NCBI GenBank assembly: GCA_910577835.1
Contig: CAJTOU010000027.1
Location: 1-45,115, forward strand
Direction of reading: 5' to 3'
Length of the DNA: 45,115 nucleotides
From: an uncultured Lachnospiraceae bacterium
GTDB lineage: Bacteria; Bacillota_A; Clostridia; Lachnospirales; Lachnospiraceae
This document shows positions 35,220 through 44,466 of this stretch, one piece after another. Every line of letters begins with the position of its first letter. Within the stretch, counting starts at the first letter, position 1. The translations under genes were made by a program, and so were the position numbers. The notes under the pieces are model-generated. The model was not told the origin of the DNA, made no database searches, and saw nothing but the letters and a program-made list of their open reading frames with translations.

Positions 35220-36269
35220 ATGAAAAAAATTATATTATATGGAATACTATTATTTAGTTACAGTTTTCTTGGGATATTTCTGTTATATAAAAAAGAATGG
35301 CTGTTTCTTTCTTTTTTTCTGCTTCTGGCTTTGGGAAACGGATACTTGAATAAAAAGAGAAACGAGGAGTATATGGCAGAGCTGAAAAAAATTTCAGAAT
35401 CTCTTGAAATGGTATTACAAAAGAAGAAAATATCTTATCAACCAGATTATACAGATTTATTTGAAGATAGAATTCTTTTTCAGATATACAGAATAAATGA
35501 AGTAAACCTTGGATATCAAGCAGAACTGGAAAAAGAACAGGAAAGCATGAAACAGCTTCTGGCAGAAATTGCACATCAGCTTCGTACTCCTCTTGCAAAT
35601 ATGGAAACATATTTTGCTTTACTAGAGGATAAGGAGATTCCAAAAGAAGAGCTACATTCCTATTTACAGGCTGTAAAATCTTCAGAAGAAAAAATCAAGT
35701 TTTTAGTAGAGAATTTTATTCTTGCTGCACGTATGGAAAAACATATTATTCAAATTCATAAAACGTGCAAAAATCTGAAGGAGACAGTTGCAAAAGCAAT
35801 TTTTCAGATATATAAAAAAGCTCAAAACAAGAATATATTAATTGAACTTAGAGAAGAAATTAAACAAGGAAAATTTAAACAAGGAAAGATTAAACAAGGA
35901 AAGATAGAGACACAGCCGGTTTATCATGACCAGCACTGGCTTTGTGAAGCGATTTGTAATCTGCTTGATAACAGTATTAAATATTCACCGGAATCGTCCT
36001 GTATTTTGGTAATATTGCGAAGCAATGAAATGTTTTCGGAAATTTGCATAGAAGATAATGGAATTGGAATTGATGAAGGAGAAGAAAATAAAATTTTTCA
36101 AATCTATTATCGGGGAAACAGAACATCCAGTCAAAATGGCTATGGGATGGGATTATTTATAACAAGAGAAATTATAAAACAGCATGAGGGCTTTTTAAAG
36201 GCAAAAAGAAAAAGTAAGGGACTCGCAGTTTCCATATTTTTGCCGGAATGTAAAATAGTTTTAGAATAA
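35220..36269 (+). CDS. Intramembrane-sensing histidine kinase (BceS-like)
   Basis: The 349-residue kinase has two transmembrane segments within residues 3-38 separated by only a few residues, so it has no extracellular sensor domain. Such kinases usually receive their signal from a partner ABC transporter. His119 lies in AEIAHQLRTPLAN. The ATPase domain has NLLDNSIKYS, EDNGIGIDEG and GYGMGLFITREI. Residues 214-228 contain three IKQGK/FKQGK repeats between the dimerisation and ATPase domains. The ATG at 35220 is supported by GGAGA. A TTG three codons earlier overlaps the regulator stop. The downstream ABC genes support a Bce-type module. Confidence 0.9.
   Translation: MKKIILYGILLFSYSFLGIFLLYKKEWLFLSFFLLLALGNGYLNKKRNEEYMAELKKISESLEMVLQKKKISYQPDYTDLFEDRILFQIYRINEVNLGYQAELEKEQESMKQLLAEIAHQLRTPLANMETYFALLEDKEIPKEELHSYLQAVKSSEEKIKFLVENFILAARMEKHIIQIHKTCKNLKETVAKAIFQIYKKAQNKNILIELREEIKQGKFKQGKIKQGKIETQPVYHDQHWLCEAICNLLDNSIKYSPESSCILVILRSNEMFSEICIEDNGIGIDEGEENKIFQIYYRGNRTSSQNGYGMGLFITREIIKQHEGFLKAKRKSKGLAVSIFLPECKIVLE
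35859..35903 (+). repeat. Three tandem 15-bp repeats inside the kinase gene
   Basis: The units start at 35859, 35874 and 35889 with the pattern [A/T]TTAAACAAGGAAA[A/G]. Each adds five residues (IKQGK or FKQGK) in frame, so copy-number change would lengthen the linker between kinase domains without breaking the gene. Confidence 0.85.
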
Positions 36270-36352
36270 GGTTGTAGATTTTGTCTTTTGTGATAAATTT
36301 GAGAGATTTATTTGATAATATAAATAAAACACAAAAAGGAGAGACAAAATTT

Positions 36353-37024
36353 ATGAGTATCGTTTGTACAAAAAATTTGAAAAAAGTATATCGGATGGGC
36401 GAAAATATGGTTTATGCGCTTGCCGGTGTTGATTTTTCAGCAGAACAGGGGGAATTTGTAGCTATTGCAGGGCCATCTGGCGGAGGAAAATCTACATTGC
36501 TCAATATGCTTGGTGCGCTGGATAAACCGACAGAGGGGGAAGTAGTCATTCGGGACTGTAAGATATCAGAAATGTCACAGGATAAACAGACAATATTTCG
36601 AAGAAGAAATATTGGATTCGTTTTTCAAAATTTTAATCTGATACCGGTATTAAATGTATACGAAAATATTGTTTTGCCGCTGAAGCTGGACGGTTTAAAA
36701 CTGGACAGAGAATTTGCAGAGCTTTTAATTCAGTCATTAGGATTGGAGGACAAAAAATTTCAAATGCCGAATACGCTTTCCGGTGGACAGCAGCAAAGGG
36801 TGGCAGTAGCCAGAGCTTTGATTACAAGACCCGCCATAGTGCTGGCAGACGAACCTACGGGCAGTCTTGACTCTTATACAGGAATGGAAGTGATTTCTCT
36901 GATGAAGCTTCTTTCGGAAAAATTTCATCAGACTTTAATTGTTGTTACCCACAATGAAGAAATCGCACAGATGTCAGACCGTATTGTGCGGATTGAAAAT
37001 GGAAAAATCTGTAATAAGGAGTGA
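36353..37024 (+). CDS. ABC transporter ATPase, MacB/BceA/LolD type
   Basis: The 223-residue ATPase has Walker A GPSGGGKST (residues 40-48), a Q-loop in GFVFQNFNLIPVLNVYENI, the signature LSGGQ (142-146), Walker B VLADEP with Asp166/Glu167, and a switch His in VVTHNEE. It matches the MacB/BceA/LolD family that works with FtsX-type permeases. The ATG at 36353 follows AAAGGAGA; the longer frame from 36281 has no ribosome binding site. It lies in one operon with the kinase and the permease, starting six bases before the latter's ATG. Likely job: energising peptide-antibiotic sensing or removal. Confidence 0.94.
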   Translation: MSIVCTKNLKKVYRMGENMVYALAGVDFSAEQGEFVAIAGPSGGGKSTLLNMLGALDKPTEGEVVIRDCKISEMSQDKQTIFRRRNIGFVFQNFNLIPVLNVYENIVLPLKLDGLKLDREFAELLIQSLGLEDKKFQMPNTLSGGQQQRVAVARALITRPAIVLADEPTGSLDSYTGMEVISLMKLLSEKFHQTLIVVTHNEEIAQMSDRIVRIENGKICNKE

Positions 37025-37030
37025 TATAAA

Positions 37031-39637
37031 ATGAGTATACATAATAATAACCAAAAAGTAAAAAAAGAGCTTGCACAGGCTTATTATAAAGCAAATCAGC
37101 AAAAGAATAAAATACTGATTGCGGCCATTTCCATGGCTGTATTTTTACTTTATTCTGCATTTTCTATTGCATATGGAAAAATATATTCCGGTTATCTGGT
37201 TGATATAAGAGGAATGGGAACATTGGCAACTGTATCATTAGAAAACGGAAGTGAAAAACAATATCAAAGATTACAGGAACTTTCTTATCTGACAGATATT
37301 GGAATAAAAAAGGTGGTAGGAACAGTAGCTTATCAGGAAAAATGGAATGGAAATCTAGTTTATCTGGATACTGTGGCATACAAAAAATTAATAAAACCGG
37401 CTTATACAGATATTGTGGGAAATTATCCCACAAAAGAGAATGAAATTATGCTCCCTGTCAGAGTGCTTGAATGGATGGGAATAAAAGAGCCTGAAACAGA
37501 AATACAACTGGAATTTGAGATTATACTTTCAGACGGAACAAAATATACAGATACTTTTCTGTTGTCGGGATACTATACAGATTATATAGATTCTACGGTA
37601 AATATAGATGAAATATATGTGTCGAAGGAATTTCTGATAGAAAATAAAACAGATATTTTTCCGGCAGATAAACTTATGGCTGTACATACAGATAAAAATA
37701 GTGGTGTTTCAATTGAACAAAAACTATCATGGGATATCGAAATGGAATATGATGCACAGATGGTATTAGGAGAAAATCCAATGATACTGCAAAAAATAGA
37801 AGGAATGTTTGGAGGCTTGTCTATCGCAGTTATATGTGCGCTTATGGTAATTTTAAGTGCCTATCTGCTGATTTATAATGTAGTTTCTATTTTAATGGGA
37901 AAGGATATTCGTCAATATGGAATGTTAAAAGTAATTGGAACTTCAAATCAGCAATTGAAAAGTATTGTATACAGGCAAAATATTAAAAATATAGGAGCAG
38001 GACTGTGTATTGGAGGTATGGCAGGAATTATTCTTGTAAAGCTTTTTTTACCAGTAACATTACAAAAATTATTTATGAATGAGCTTGGAGAAGCTGATGT
38101 CAGTGGTTTTTATCCGTTATATCTGCTTCTGGCCTTTTTGATAATATTTTTGACTTCATTTTTTGCAACGGGAATGGCAATGAGAAAGGTTATGAAATGG
38201 AACGCCATAGATTCTGTAAGATATACAGATGCCAATATTATTTATAAAAAGAAAGAGATAAAATCGGAAGAAGCAATTTCTCTTCCAAAATTTGCATGGA
38301 GAAATATTACAAGATTAAAAAGAAGATTTTTTATCAGTATTTTCTCACTTCTGTTTGCCTGTATTACAACTTTGGCTGCGGTTGTTATTACAAAAGGAAC
38401 AGATATCACAAATCAAATCGAAGAATATCCTGATTTTCAGATGGGAATTTTAGCAAATATTTCCCGTTTTCCTGATTTGGTACCTGAGACGATTCATGAC
38501 GATACATCTATTATGTCTCATGAAATGGTAGAAGCTGTTTTAAATCTTGAGGGAATCGAAAAGAATACAATAGACCTGACAACAGGCAGTTATGCGGTAA
38601 TTCATTATGGAAAAGATGCCGCTTTGCAGCCAAGGAAGGAATCTGTGGCTGAATATACAAACGAAGATATTGTATTTGCAACTCTGCAGATTGTAGATTC
38701 AGATTATTTATATGAACTGGCAAAATATATAGATGAAAATAAACTTTCTGTGGATATAGAGAAGGTTTTCAATGGAACTGGCTGTATATTACTGCATCAT
38801 CATGAAATGTCACAGATTTTGCAGGAAAAAGCAGCAGATACACTTGGCTTGCCCATTCAGTTTTATTCATTAAGCGCATATGACAAAACGGAAATTGATT
38901 CTTATAAAAAAGGGGAATTGGAGTGTGCAGGTTATATGGATATGACAGAAAAATATTTTCCCAAACTTCATATGACTTCCATAGGAAATGCAGTTAATTA
39001 TTTTATTATGACAAAGGAAGCGTTTGAAAAACTGGGTTTTTCGGAAAAATATTTTGATATTTCTTTTGATGTATCCGAGAAAAATGAAACAATAATTCAG
39101 CAGTCATTAATGCGTTTGGTACAAAATGAAAATATAGAAAATAAAAACAAATTTTCCGAAGGATATGGCGATTCTTTTTATATGACAGCAAACTCTACAA
39201 TTTTAAAAACAAAGCAGAATGAGATTCAAATGACAAATCTTGTTTCCGCATGTGTCTGTCTGATTATTATGATGATTAGTATTCTAAATTATATAAATAC
39301 ACTTATGACAGGAACAGCATCAAGGGCAAGAGAGTTTGCAATTATGGAAAGTATAGGGCTTACAAGAATACAATTATGGAAAATGCTTTTTATGGAAGGA
39401 GTGTATTACTGGCTTATTATAATGAGTGGTTTATTGACACTGGGTACAGGGAGTGTATGGATTTTGGGAAAAATAATAAAAAGAAAGCTGTTGTATTTTA
39501 AATTTATATATCCGTGGGAGTTAATTATTAGCTTTGCAGTGATATTATTTGTATTATGTTTTGTGATATTCTCAATGATATATCGAAAAGACCAAAAACA
39601 GGGATTGGCAGATAAATTAAGGTCTTATGCAGATTAA
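37031..39637 (+). CDS. FtsX-family ABC transporter permease with two extracellular domains
   Basis: The 868-residue protein has the duplicated MacB/FtsX layout. A transmembrane segment at about 28-48 is followed by an extracellular domain of about 200 residues and a first three-helix FtsX core (about 268-390, with GMLKVIGTSNQQLKSIVYRQ). A further membrane segment at about 435-455 leads to a second extracellular domain to about 735 and a second FtsX core (about 738-860, with EFAIMESIGLTRIQLWKMLF). BceB proteins have one large extracellular domain and ten segments, so this is closer to the two-domain type. GGAGTG near the ATPase stop provides its ribosome binding site. Substrate unknown; peptide antibiotics are the best guess from context. 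Confidence 0.9.
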   Translation: MSIHNNNQKVKKELAQAYYKANQQKNKILIAAISMAVFLLYSAFSIAYGKIYSGYLVDIRGMGTLATVSLENGSEKQYQRLQELSYLTDIGIKKVVGTVAYQEKWNGNLVYLDTVAYKKLIKPAYTDIVGNYPTKENEIMLPVRVLEWMGIKEPETEIQLEFEIILSDGTKYTDTFLLSGYYTDYIDSTVNIDEIYVSKEFLIENKTDIFPADKLMAVHTDKNSGVSIEQKLSWDIEMEYDAQMVLGENPMILQKIEGMFGGLSIAVICALMVILSAYLLIYNVVSILMGKDIRQYGMLKVIGTSNQQLKSIVYRQNIKNIGAGLCIGGMAGIILVKLFLPVTLQKLFMNELGEADVSGFYPLYLLLAFLIIFLTSFFATGMAMRKVMKWNAIDSVRYTDANIIYKKKEIKSEEAISLPKFAWRNITRLKRRFFISIFSLLFACITTLAAVVITKGTDITNQIEEYPDFQMGILANISRFPDLVPETIHDDTSIMSHEMVEAVLNLEGIEKNTIDLTTGSYAVIHYGKDAALQPRKESVAEYTNEDIVFATLQIVDSDYLYELAKYIDENKLSVDIEKVFNGTGCILLHHHEMSQILQEKAADTLGLPIQFYSLSAYDKTEIDSYKKGELECAGYMDMTEKYFPKLHMTSIGNAVNYFIMTKEAFEKLGFSEKYFDISFDVSEKNETIIQQSLMRLVQNENIENKNKFSEGYGDSFYMTANSTILKTKQNEIQMTNLVSACVCLIIMMISILNYINTLMTGTASRAREFAIMESIGLTRIQLWKMLFMEGVYYWLIIMSGLLTLGTGSVWILGKIIKRKLLYFKFIYPWELIISFAVILFVLCFVIFSMIYRKDQKQGLADKLRSYAD

Positions 39638-39654
39638 AAGAATGTTAAAACCTG

Positions 39655-39674
39655 CAGTTTATAAAAATAAACTG
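39655..39674 (+). terminator. Weak hairpin after the permease gene
   Basis: CAGTTTAT-AAAA-ATAAACTG is a perfect 8-bp inverted repeat 18 bases after the permease stop. It lacks a T tract, so terminator activity is uncertain. Confidence 0.35.
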
Positions 39675-39777
39675 TAAGTCCTTTGAAATTGTTTGAATCG
39701 TCAGATATAATTACCACATAAATAAATTATAATAATAATTCACGTACATAAAATTTGTACAGAAATGGAGGCTTTTT

Positions 39778-40189
39778 ATGGGTAACAAAACAAGCGAGAT
39801 TATTTATGAGCAGAGAAAACAGAAATATCTGACACAAGAACAGTTGGCGCAGGAAATAGGCGTAAGTTCTGTTGCTGTTTCAAAATGGGAAAGAGGAATT
39901 TCCATACCAGACCAAGATACTTTATGCAGGCTGGCGGATTATTTTAAAATAACAGTTGATGAATTACTGGGACGGAAAACTGGAACGATAGAAGAAAATA
40001 ATGTATATACCAAAGAATTTATGACAAGGCTTCACTCTGGGAAAATTTTGTTAAACTGTTATGAAATAAGCAGAAAAGAAGGAGTGCTGTATTGATGAAG
40101 ATATCAAGCAGTATCAGGGCGCAAAAGAAGAAATAACGGAAGCGCAGCAAAAAATGTTAAGGGTATCCGAAAATTTTTTGCAGAAATAA
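39778..40189 (+). pseudogene. XRE-family regulator with a C-terminal frameshift
   Basis: The intact part (39778-40095, 105 residues) begins with a clear XRE helix-turn-helix: LTQEQLAQEIGVSSVAVSKW, ISIPDQDTL and YFKITVDELLG. The frame ends in TGA at 40093-40095, but the next frame continues from 40091 without interruption as IDEDIKQYQGAKEEITEAQQ and ends at 40189. That is a coherent acidic helix of the kind these regulators carry. Removing one base near 40090 would join the two. The DNA-binding domain is whole, so a shortened protein may still work. GGAGG precedes the ATG. Confidence 0.65.
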
Positions 40190-40228
40190 AATAAGTTTTT
40201 CATTTGCAGTACTATTTTTAACTTCTCC

Positions 40229-40257
40229 TTGACATTTTTGCCTTCATATAGTATAGT
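40229..40257 (+). promoter_or_regulatory. Strong promoter of rpsO-pnp
   Basis: A perfect TTGACA (40229-40234) and TATAGT (40252-40257) are separated by 17 bp, as expected for a ribosomal protein gene. Confidence 0.8.
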
Positions 40258-40262
40258 ATCCT

Positions 40263-40356
40263 ATGTTTGAACTGGCACTCGGTTTTTGGACACTCCGACC
40301 ATTGCTGAAGTGTTTAGTGATTCAATAATTATAATTTATATGGAGGATATTACAAC
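40263..40356 (+). ncRNA. rpsO leader, candidate S15 autoregulatory structure
   Basis: The leader of about 90 nt can pair ACTGGCACT (40271-40279) with AGTGTTTAGT (40309-40318), including two G-U pairs and a bulge, around an inner CGG/CCG hairpin. S15 in several bacteria represses its own mRNA by binding such helices with G-U/G-C motifs. The fold is drawn by eye and autoregulation is inference. Confidence 0.4.
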
Positions 40357-40623
40357 ATGATTTCAAAGGAAAAGAAAGCAGAGCTTATCAAAACTTATGG
40401 AAGAAAGGAAGGCGATACCGGTTCACCAGAGGTGCAGATTGCCATTCTTACAGAGAGAATCAACGAGCTGACAGAGCATTTGAAGGAAAATAAGAAAGAC
40501 CACCACTCAAGAAGAGGTCTGCTTAAAATGGTTGGTAAAAGAAGAGGTCTGCTTGACTATTTAAAGAAAAATGACCTTGAAGGATATCGTGACTTAATCG
40601 CAAAATTAGGAATAAGAAAATAA
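40357..40623 (+). CDS. rpsO: 30S ribosomal protein S15
   Basis: The 88-residue protein is a standard S15, including GDTGSPEVQIAILTERINEL, DHHSRRGLLKMVGKRRGLL and the C-terminal LIAKLGIRK. It binds 16S rRNA near the central domain junction early in small-subunit assembly. GGAGG lies nine bases before the ATG. It has the usual rpsO-pnp order and a strong promoter with a leader that may allow feedback control. Confidence 0.98.
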   Translation: MISKEKKAELIKTYGRKEGDTGSPEVQIAILTERINELTEHLKENKKDHHSRRGLLKMVGKRRGLLDYLKKNDLEGYRDLIAKLGIRK

Positions 40624-40627
40624 TGCT

Positions 40628-40678
40628 TATCTGCGTGCAGATACGCGGTTATATAGACAGGGCGAGAGCCTTGTCTAT
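40628..40678 (+). promoter_or_regulatory. Processing-type hairpins between rpsO and pnp
   Basis: TATCTG-CGTG-CAGATA (40628-40643) and a longer stem ATAGACAGGGC/GCCTTGTCTAT (40653-40663, 40668-40678) with a GAGA tetraloop lie in the 82-bp gap. There is no T run after the second stem. In E. coli the hairpin before pnp is cut by RNase III and used for pnp autoregulation. A similar role here is inference. Confidence 0.5.
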
Positions 40679-40705
40679 TCTTATGCAATATGAAATGAGG
40701 TAAAA

Positions 40706-42799
40706 ATGGAAAAGAATTATAAAAGCTTCAGTATGGAGCTTGCAGGAAGAACTTTGACAGTAGATGTGGGAAGAGTGGCAAAGCAGGCAAACGGAGCTGC
40801 ATTTATGCATTACGGTGATACAACTGTTTTATCCACAGCTACTGCTTCAGAAAAGCCCAGAGAAGGCATCGACTTCTTTCCGCTGAGCGTGGAATATGAA
40901 GAAAAATTATATGCGGTAGGAAAAATTCCGGGCGGCTTTAACAAAAGAGAGGGAAAGCCGACAGAAAACGCAATCCTTACGTCAAGAGTAATTGACCGTC
41001 CAATGAGACCGTTATTTCCAAAGGATTACAGAAATGATGTCACTTTAAACAATATGGTAATGTCTGTGGACCCTGACTGCAGTCCGGAGCTGACTGCCAT
41101 GCTTGGTTCTGCCATTGCGGTTGCTGTTTCGGATATTCCGTTTGACGGTCCGTGTGCGACGACACAGGTTGGTCTGATTGACGGAGAATTTATTATCAAT
41201 CCAAATGATACACAGAACGCCGTATCTGATTTAAAGCTTACTGTTGCATCTACAAGAGAAAAAGTTATTATGATAGAAGCCGGTGCCAATGAAATACCAG
41301 AGGAAAAAATGATAGAGGCAATTTATAAGGCCCATGAGGTAAATCAGCAGGTGATTGCTTTTATTGATACCATTGTTGCTGAATGTGGAAAGGAAAAGCA
41401 CACATATGAAAGCTGTGCAATTCCGCAGGAATTATTTGATGCGATTAAAGAGATTGTTCCTCCTGATGAAATGGAAGTTATTATGTTTGCAGAAGACAAG
41501 CAGGTTCGTGAGGAGAGAATCAGTGCTTTGAAGGACAGGCTTGCAGAAAGTTTTGCAGAAAATGAGGAATGGCTTGGATTAATTGGAGATGCTGTTTATC
41601 AGTATGAGAAAAAGACAGTCAGAAAGATGATTTTAAAGGACCATAAGAGACCTGATGGACGTGAAATTACACAGATTCGCCCATTGGCTGCCGAGATAGA
41701 TATTATTCCAAGAGTACATGGTTCGGCAATGTTTACAAGAGGACAGACACAGATTTGTAATGTGTGCACACTTGCTCCGTTATCTGAGGCACAAAGACTT
41801 GACGGCTTAAATGAAACAGAAACGTCAAAAAGATATATGCATCACTACAATTTCCCGTCTTATTCCGTAGGTGAGACAAAAGTTTCGAGAGGACCGGGCC
41901 GTCGTGAAATCGGACATGGTGCTCTGGCGGAACGTGCGCTGCTTCCAGTGCTTCCTTCTGAGGAAGAGTTCCCATATGCAATCAGAACTGTTTCCGAAAC
42001 CTTTGAGTCAAACGGTTCTACATCTATGGCATCTACCTGTTCTTCCTGTATGTCATTAATGGCTGCTGGAGTGCCGATTAGAAAAATGGTGGCGGGTATT
42101 TCCTGTGGTCTTGTGACTGGAGAGACAGATGATGATTATGTGCTTCTGACAGATATTCAGGGACTTGAAGATTTCTTCGGAGATATGGACTTTAAGGTAA
42201 CTGGTACAGATGAGGGTATTACTGCGATTCAGATGGATATTAAGATTCACGGACTTACAAGAGAAATTGTGGAAGGTGCGATTGCACGATGCCGTGAAGC
42301 GAGAATGTTTATTATGGATACCTGTATGAAACCGGCGATTTCAGAGCCTAGGCCAGACGTTGCGCCACTTGCTCCAAAGATTAAGCAGATTATGATTGAC
42401 CCTGCAAAGATTGGTGATGTGGTAGGACAGAAAGGCAAGACGATTAACGCCATCATTGAGGAGACAGACGTTCGTATTGACATTACTGATGAGGGTGCGG
42501 TTTCCGTGTCAGGAATTGACAGGGACAAGATTGATAAAGCGATTAAATTAATTGAAATTATTGTGACTGATTTTGAAGAAGGTCAGATTTTTGAAGGTAC
42601 TGTCGTAAGTATTAAAGAGTTTGGTGCATTTTTAGAATTTGCTCCGGGCAAAGAAGGCATGGTGCATATTTCCAAGATATCAAAGCAGCGGATTAATCGT
42701 GTAGAAGATGTTCTGACACTTGGCGATAAAGTAAAGGTTGTATGTCTTGGAAAAGACAAGATGGGCAGAATCAGTTTTAGTATGAAGGATGTTCATTAA
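40706..42799 (+). CDS. pnp: Polyribonucleotide nucleotidyltransferase (PNPase)
   Basis: PNPase degrades RNA 3'-5' by phosphorolysis and can add tails in reverse. The 697-residue protein has both RNase PH domains, the first with REGIDFFPLSVEYEEKLYAVG and RPLFPKDYRNDV, the second with FESNGSTSMASTCSSCMSLM and DIQGLEDFFGDMDFKVTGT. A KH domain follows (about 555-615, with GQKGKTINAI carrying the GxxG loop), then an S1 domain (about 622-695, VSIKEFGAFLEF). Length and motifs are normal. AATGAGG precedes the start. Cotranscribed with rpsO; the next gene starts three bases after its stop. Confidence 0.97.
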   Translation: MEKNYKSFSMELAGRTLTVDVGRVAKQANGAAFMHYGDTTVLSTATASEKPREGIDFFPLSVEYEEKLYAVGKIPGGFNKREGKPTENAILTSRVIDRPMRPLFPKDYRNDVTLNNMVMSVDPDCSPELTAMLGSAIAVAVSDIPFDGPCATTQVGLIDGEFIINPNDTQNAVSDLKLTVASTREKVIMIEAGANEIPEEKMIEAIYKAHEVNQQVIAFIDTIVAECGKEKHTYESCAIPQELFDAIKEIVPPDEMEVIMFAEDKQVREERISALKDRLAESFAENEEWLGLIGDAVYQYEKKTVRKMILKDHKRPDGREITQIRPLAAEIDIIPRVHGSAMFTRGQTQICNVCTLAPLSEAQRLDGLNETETSKRYMHHYNFPSYSVGETKVSRGPGRREIGHGALAERALLPVLPSEEEFPYAIRTVSETFESNGSTSMASTCSSCMSLMAAGVPIRKMVAGISCGLVTGETDDDYVLLTDIQGLEDFFGDMDFKVTGTDEGITAIQMDIKIHGLTREIVEGAIARCREARMFIMDTCMKPAISEPRPDVAPLAPKIKQIMIDPAKIGDVVGQKGKTINAIIEETDVRIDITDEGAVSVSGIDRDKIDKAIKLIEIIVTDFEEGQIFEGTVVSIKEFGAFLEFAPGKEGMVHISKISKQRINRVEDVLTLGDKVKVVCLGKDKMGRISFSMKDVH

Positions 42800-42802
42800 T
42801 TT

Positions 42803-44032
42803 ATGATAAAAGTATATGAACTTTCAAATGGAATAAAAACAATAATGGAAAGCTGCGATTTCTTTCACTCTGTATCCTTCGGGGTATGGGTGAAAGTGGG
42901 GTCACGCAGTGAGACAAAAGAGAATAATGGTATTGCCCATATGACAGAGCATATGCTCTTTAAAAGAACAGAGACAAAAACCGCCGGGGAGATTGCGAGA
43001 ATTACCGCAAAACTCGGCGGAAATTTAAATGCATACACCAGTAAAGAATGTACTTCTTATTATTGTAAAACTCTGCCGGAGCTTTTGGAGCCTGCAATTG
43101 AGGTAATTGCAGATATGGTCTGCCATTCGGCAGTCAGAGAAGAAGATTTGGAAAATGAAAAGACCGTGGTGTGTGATGAAATTGATATGTACAAGGATTC
43201 CGCAGAAGATTATGTGCATGAAGTTCTGCAGAAAAAGGTGTACAAACATCATCCACTGGGATTTTTAATTTCTGGTAAGAAAAAAAATGTAAAAGGATTT
43301 TCACCAAAAGATATTCAGACGTTTATGGACAAATATTATACTGGAAAAAATATAGTGATTTCAGTAGCGGGATGTTTTGAGCCAGAGAAAACACTGGAGC
43401 TTATTAAAAAATATTTTGGTGAGTTAAAATCAGGACAGAAAAATACAAAATTTGATACGCCAAAGTATTACAAAACTAATTTTATAAAATATAAAGATAT
43501 TGAGCAGCTTCATATGAATCTTGTTTTTCCGGCTGTATCATTTTTAGATAAAGATAAATATGCCCTTACTCTCTTAAATAATATTCTTGGTGGAGATGTC
43601 AGTTCACGGCTCTTTCAGGAACTTCGGGAAAAGAGGGGATTGACCTACAATATCTGTTCTTATGGAAGCTCGTTTTGTGATACTGGTCTGTTACATATCT
43701 ACGCAGTCATGAACCCTTCTCAGGAGGATTTCATATTAAGCCTGATTCAAAAAATTATAGAAGATATGACGACTTCCGGAGTGCGAAGGGAAGAACTAGA
43801 GGATTCTATTCAGCAGACAGTTGTGGAAATGACGCTTGGACAGGATAACAGCGCAGGTCGGATGAGCAGTAATGCGAGAATGCTGATGTTTGAAAAAGAG
43901 CTGACTTCCTTTGAGGAAGCAATCAGAAAAATAAAGACGGTAAGTCTTGAAGATATAAATCTAACGATAGAGAAATATTTACAGATAGAGAAAATGAGTA
44001 TGGGAATTGTAAAAGCTGAAGCAGACAGATAA
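42803..44032 (+). CDS. M16-family zinc metallopeptidase (processing-peptidase-like)
   Basis: The 409-residue protein has the inverted zinc motif HMTEH (His46, Glu49, His50) and the third ligand region LENEKTVVCDE, where Glu117 is the likely ligand, so it should be an active member of the pair-forming M16 peptidases. The second-half motif FQELREKRGLTYNICSYG is also present. The Bacillus equivalent (ymxG/mlpA) likewise lies after pnp. Its start lies three bases after pnp and uses an AAGGA within the pnp end, so the two are probably translated in sequence. The natural substrate is unknown. Confidence 0.92.
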   Translation: MIKVYELSNGIKTIMESCDFFHSVSFGVWVKVGSRSETKENNGIAHMTEHMLFKRTETKTAGEIARITAKLGGNLNAYTSKECTSYYCKTLPELLEPAIEVIADMVCHSAVREEDLENEKTVVCDEIDMYKDSAEDYVHEVLQKKVYKHHPLGFLISGKKKNVKGFSPKDIQTFMDKYYTGKNIVISVAGCFEPEKTLELIKKYFGELKSGQKNTKFDTPKYYKTNFIKYKDIEQLHMNLVFPAVSFLDKDKYALTLLNNILGGDVSSRLFQELREKRGLTYNICSYGSSFCDTGLLHIYAVMNPSQEDFILSLIQKIIEDMTTSGVRREELEDSIQQTVVEMTLGQDNSAGRMSSNARMLMFEKELTSFEEAIRKIKTVSLEDINLTIEKYLQIEKMSMGIVKAEADR

Positions 44033-44144
44033 ATTTAACATTTTTCAGTACTTGTAGTATACTGAAAAAGCAAATATTTTCAGAGCGGGAAAAATTCCCC
44101 AGTTTAAAAATACTTTAAAACAAAGAGTTAGAGAATTAAAAAAT

Positions 44145-44197
44145 AAAACGCTGCAACTTTCATCCTGACTTAAGATGAAAGTTGCAGCGTTTTCTTG
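44145..44197 (+). terminator. Strong Rho-independent terminator of the rpsO-pnp operon
   Basis: The arms 44145-44164 and 44174-44193 form a perfect 20-bp stem with a nine-base loop, ending in GTTTTCTT. A separate 10-bp inverted repeat (TTTTTCAGTA at 44041-44050, complement 44060-44069) lies between it and the M16 gene. Confidence 0.9.
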
Positions 44198-44238
44198 CAT
44201 TTTCGGAAAATTAATTTATTTCGTTCAAAAATGCGAAT

Positions 44239-44436
44239 TTATATGTTATAACATGCGTTTTTCGAATCATTTCCTGCTTCGTCTACATAGAGAACCATAT
44301 TAACTTTTATCCGGATATACCGTTTTCTAAGAGTTGAATTTTCCAATACAGTTTCTTCCTCAGCCTCATGTATGGTAAAGAAGCAAGCAACCAAAAACAA
44401 GAAATAGACCGCCAGCACCACACTATTCCAAATCAA
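44239..44436 (-). CDS. Doubtful small membrane-protein frame, possibly a remnant
   Basis: This 65-codon frame starts with TTG and no ribosome binding site. It has a hydrophobic stretch (VVLAVYFLFLVACFFTI) followed by a charged tail. The length and hydrophobic-then-charged pattern could be a real small protein or the decayed end of a membrane gene. It is otherwise the only candidate in the 44198-44460 stretch. Confidence 0.2.
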   Translation of the reverse strand: MIWNSVVLAVYFLFLVACFFTIHEAEEETVLENSTLRKRYIRIKVNMVLYVDEAGNDSKNACYNI

Positions 44437-44466
44437 AGAACAAAATAAAGTCTATTGATATTTTTG

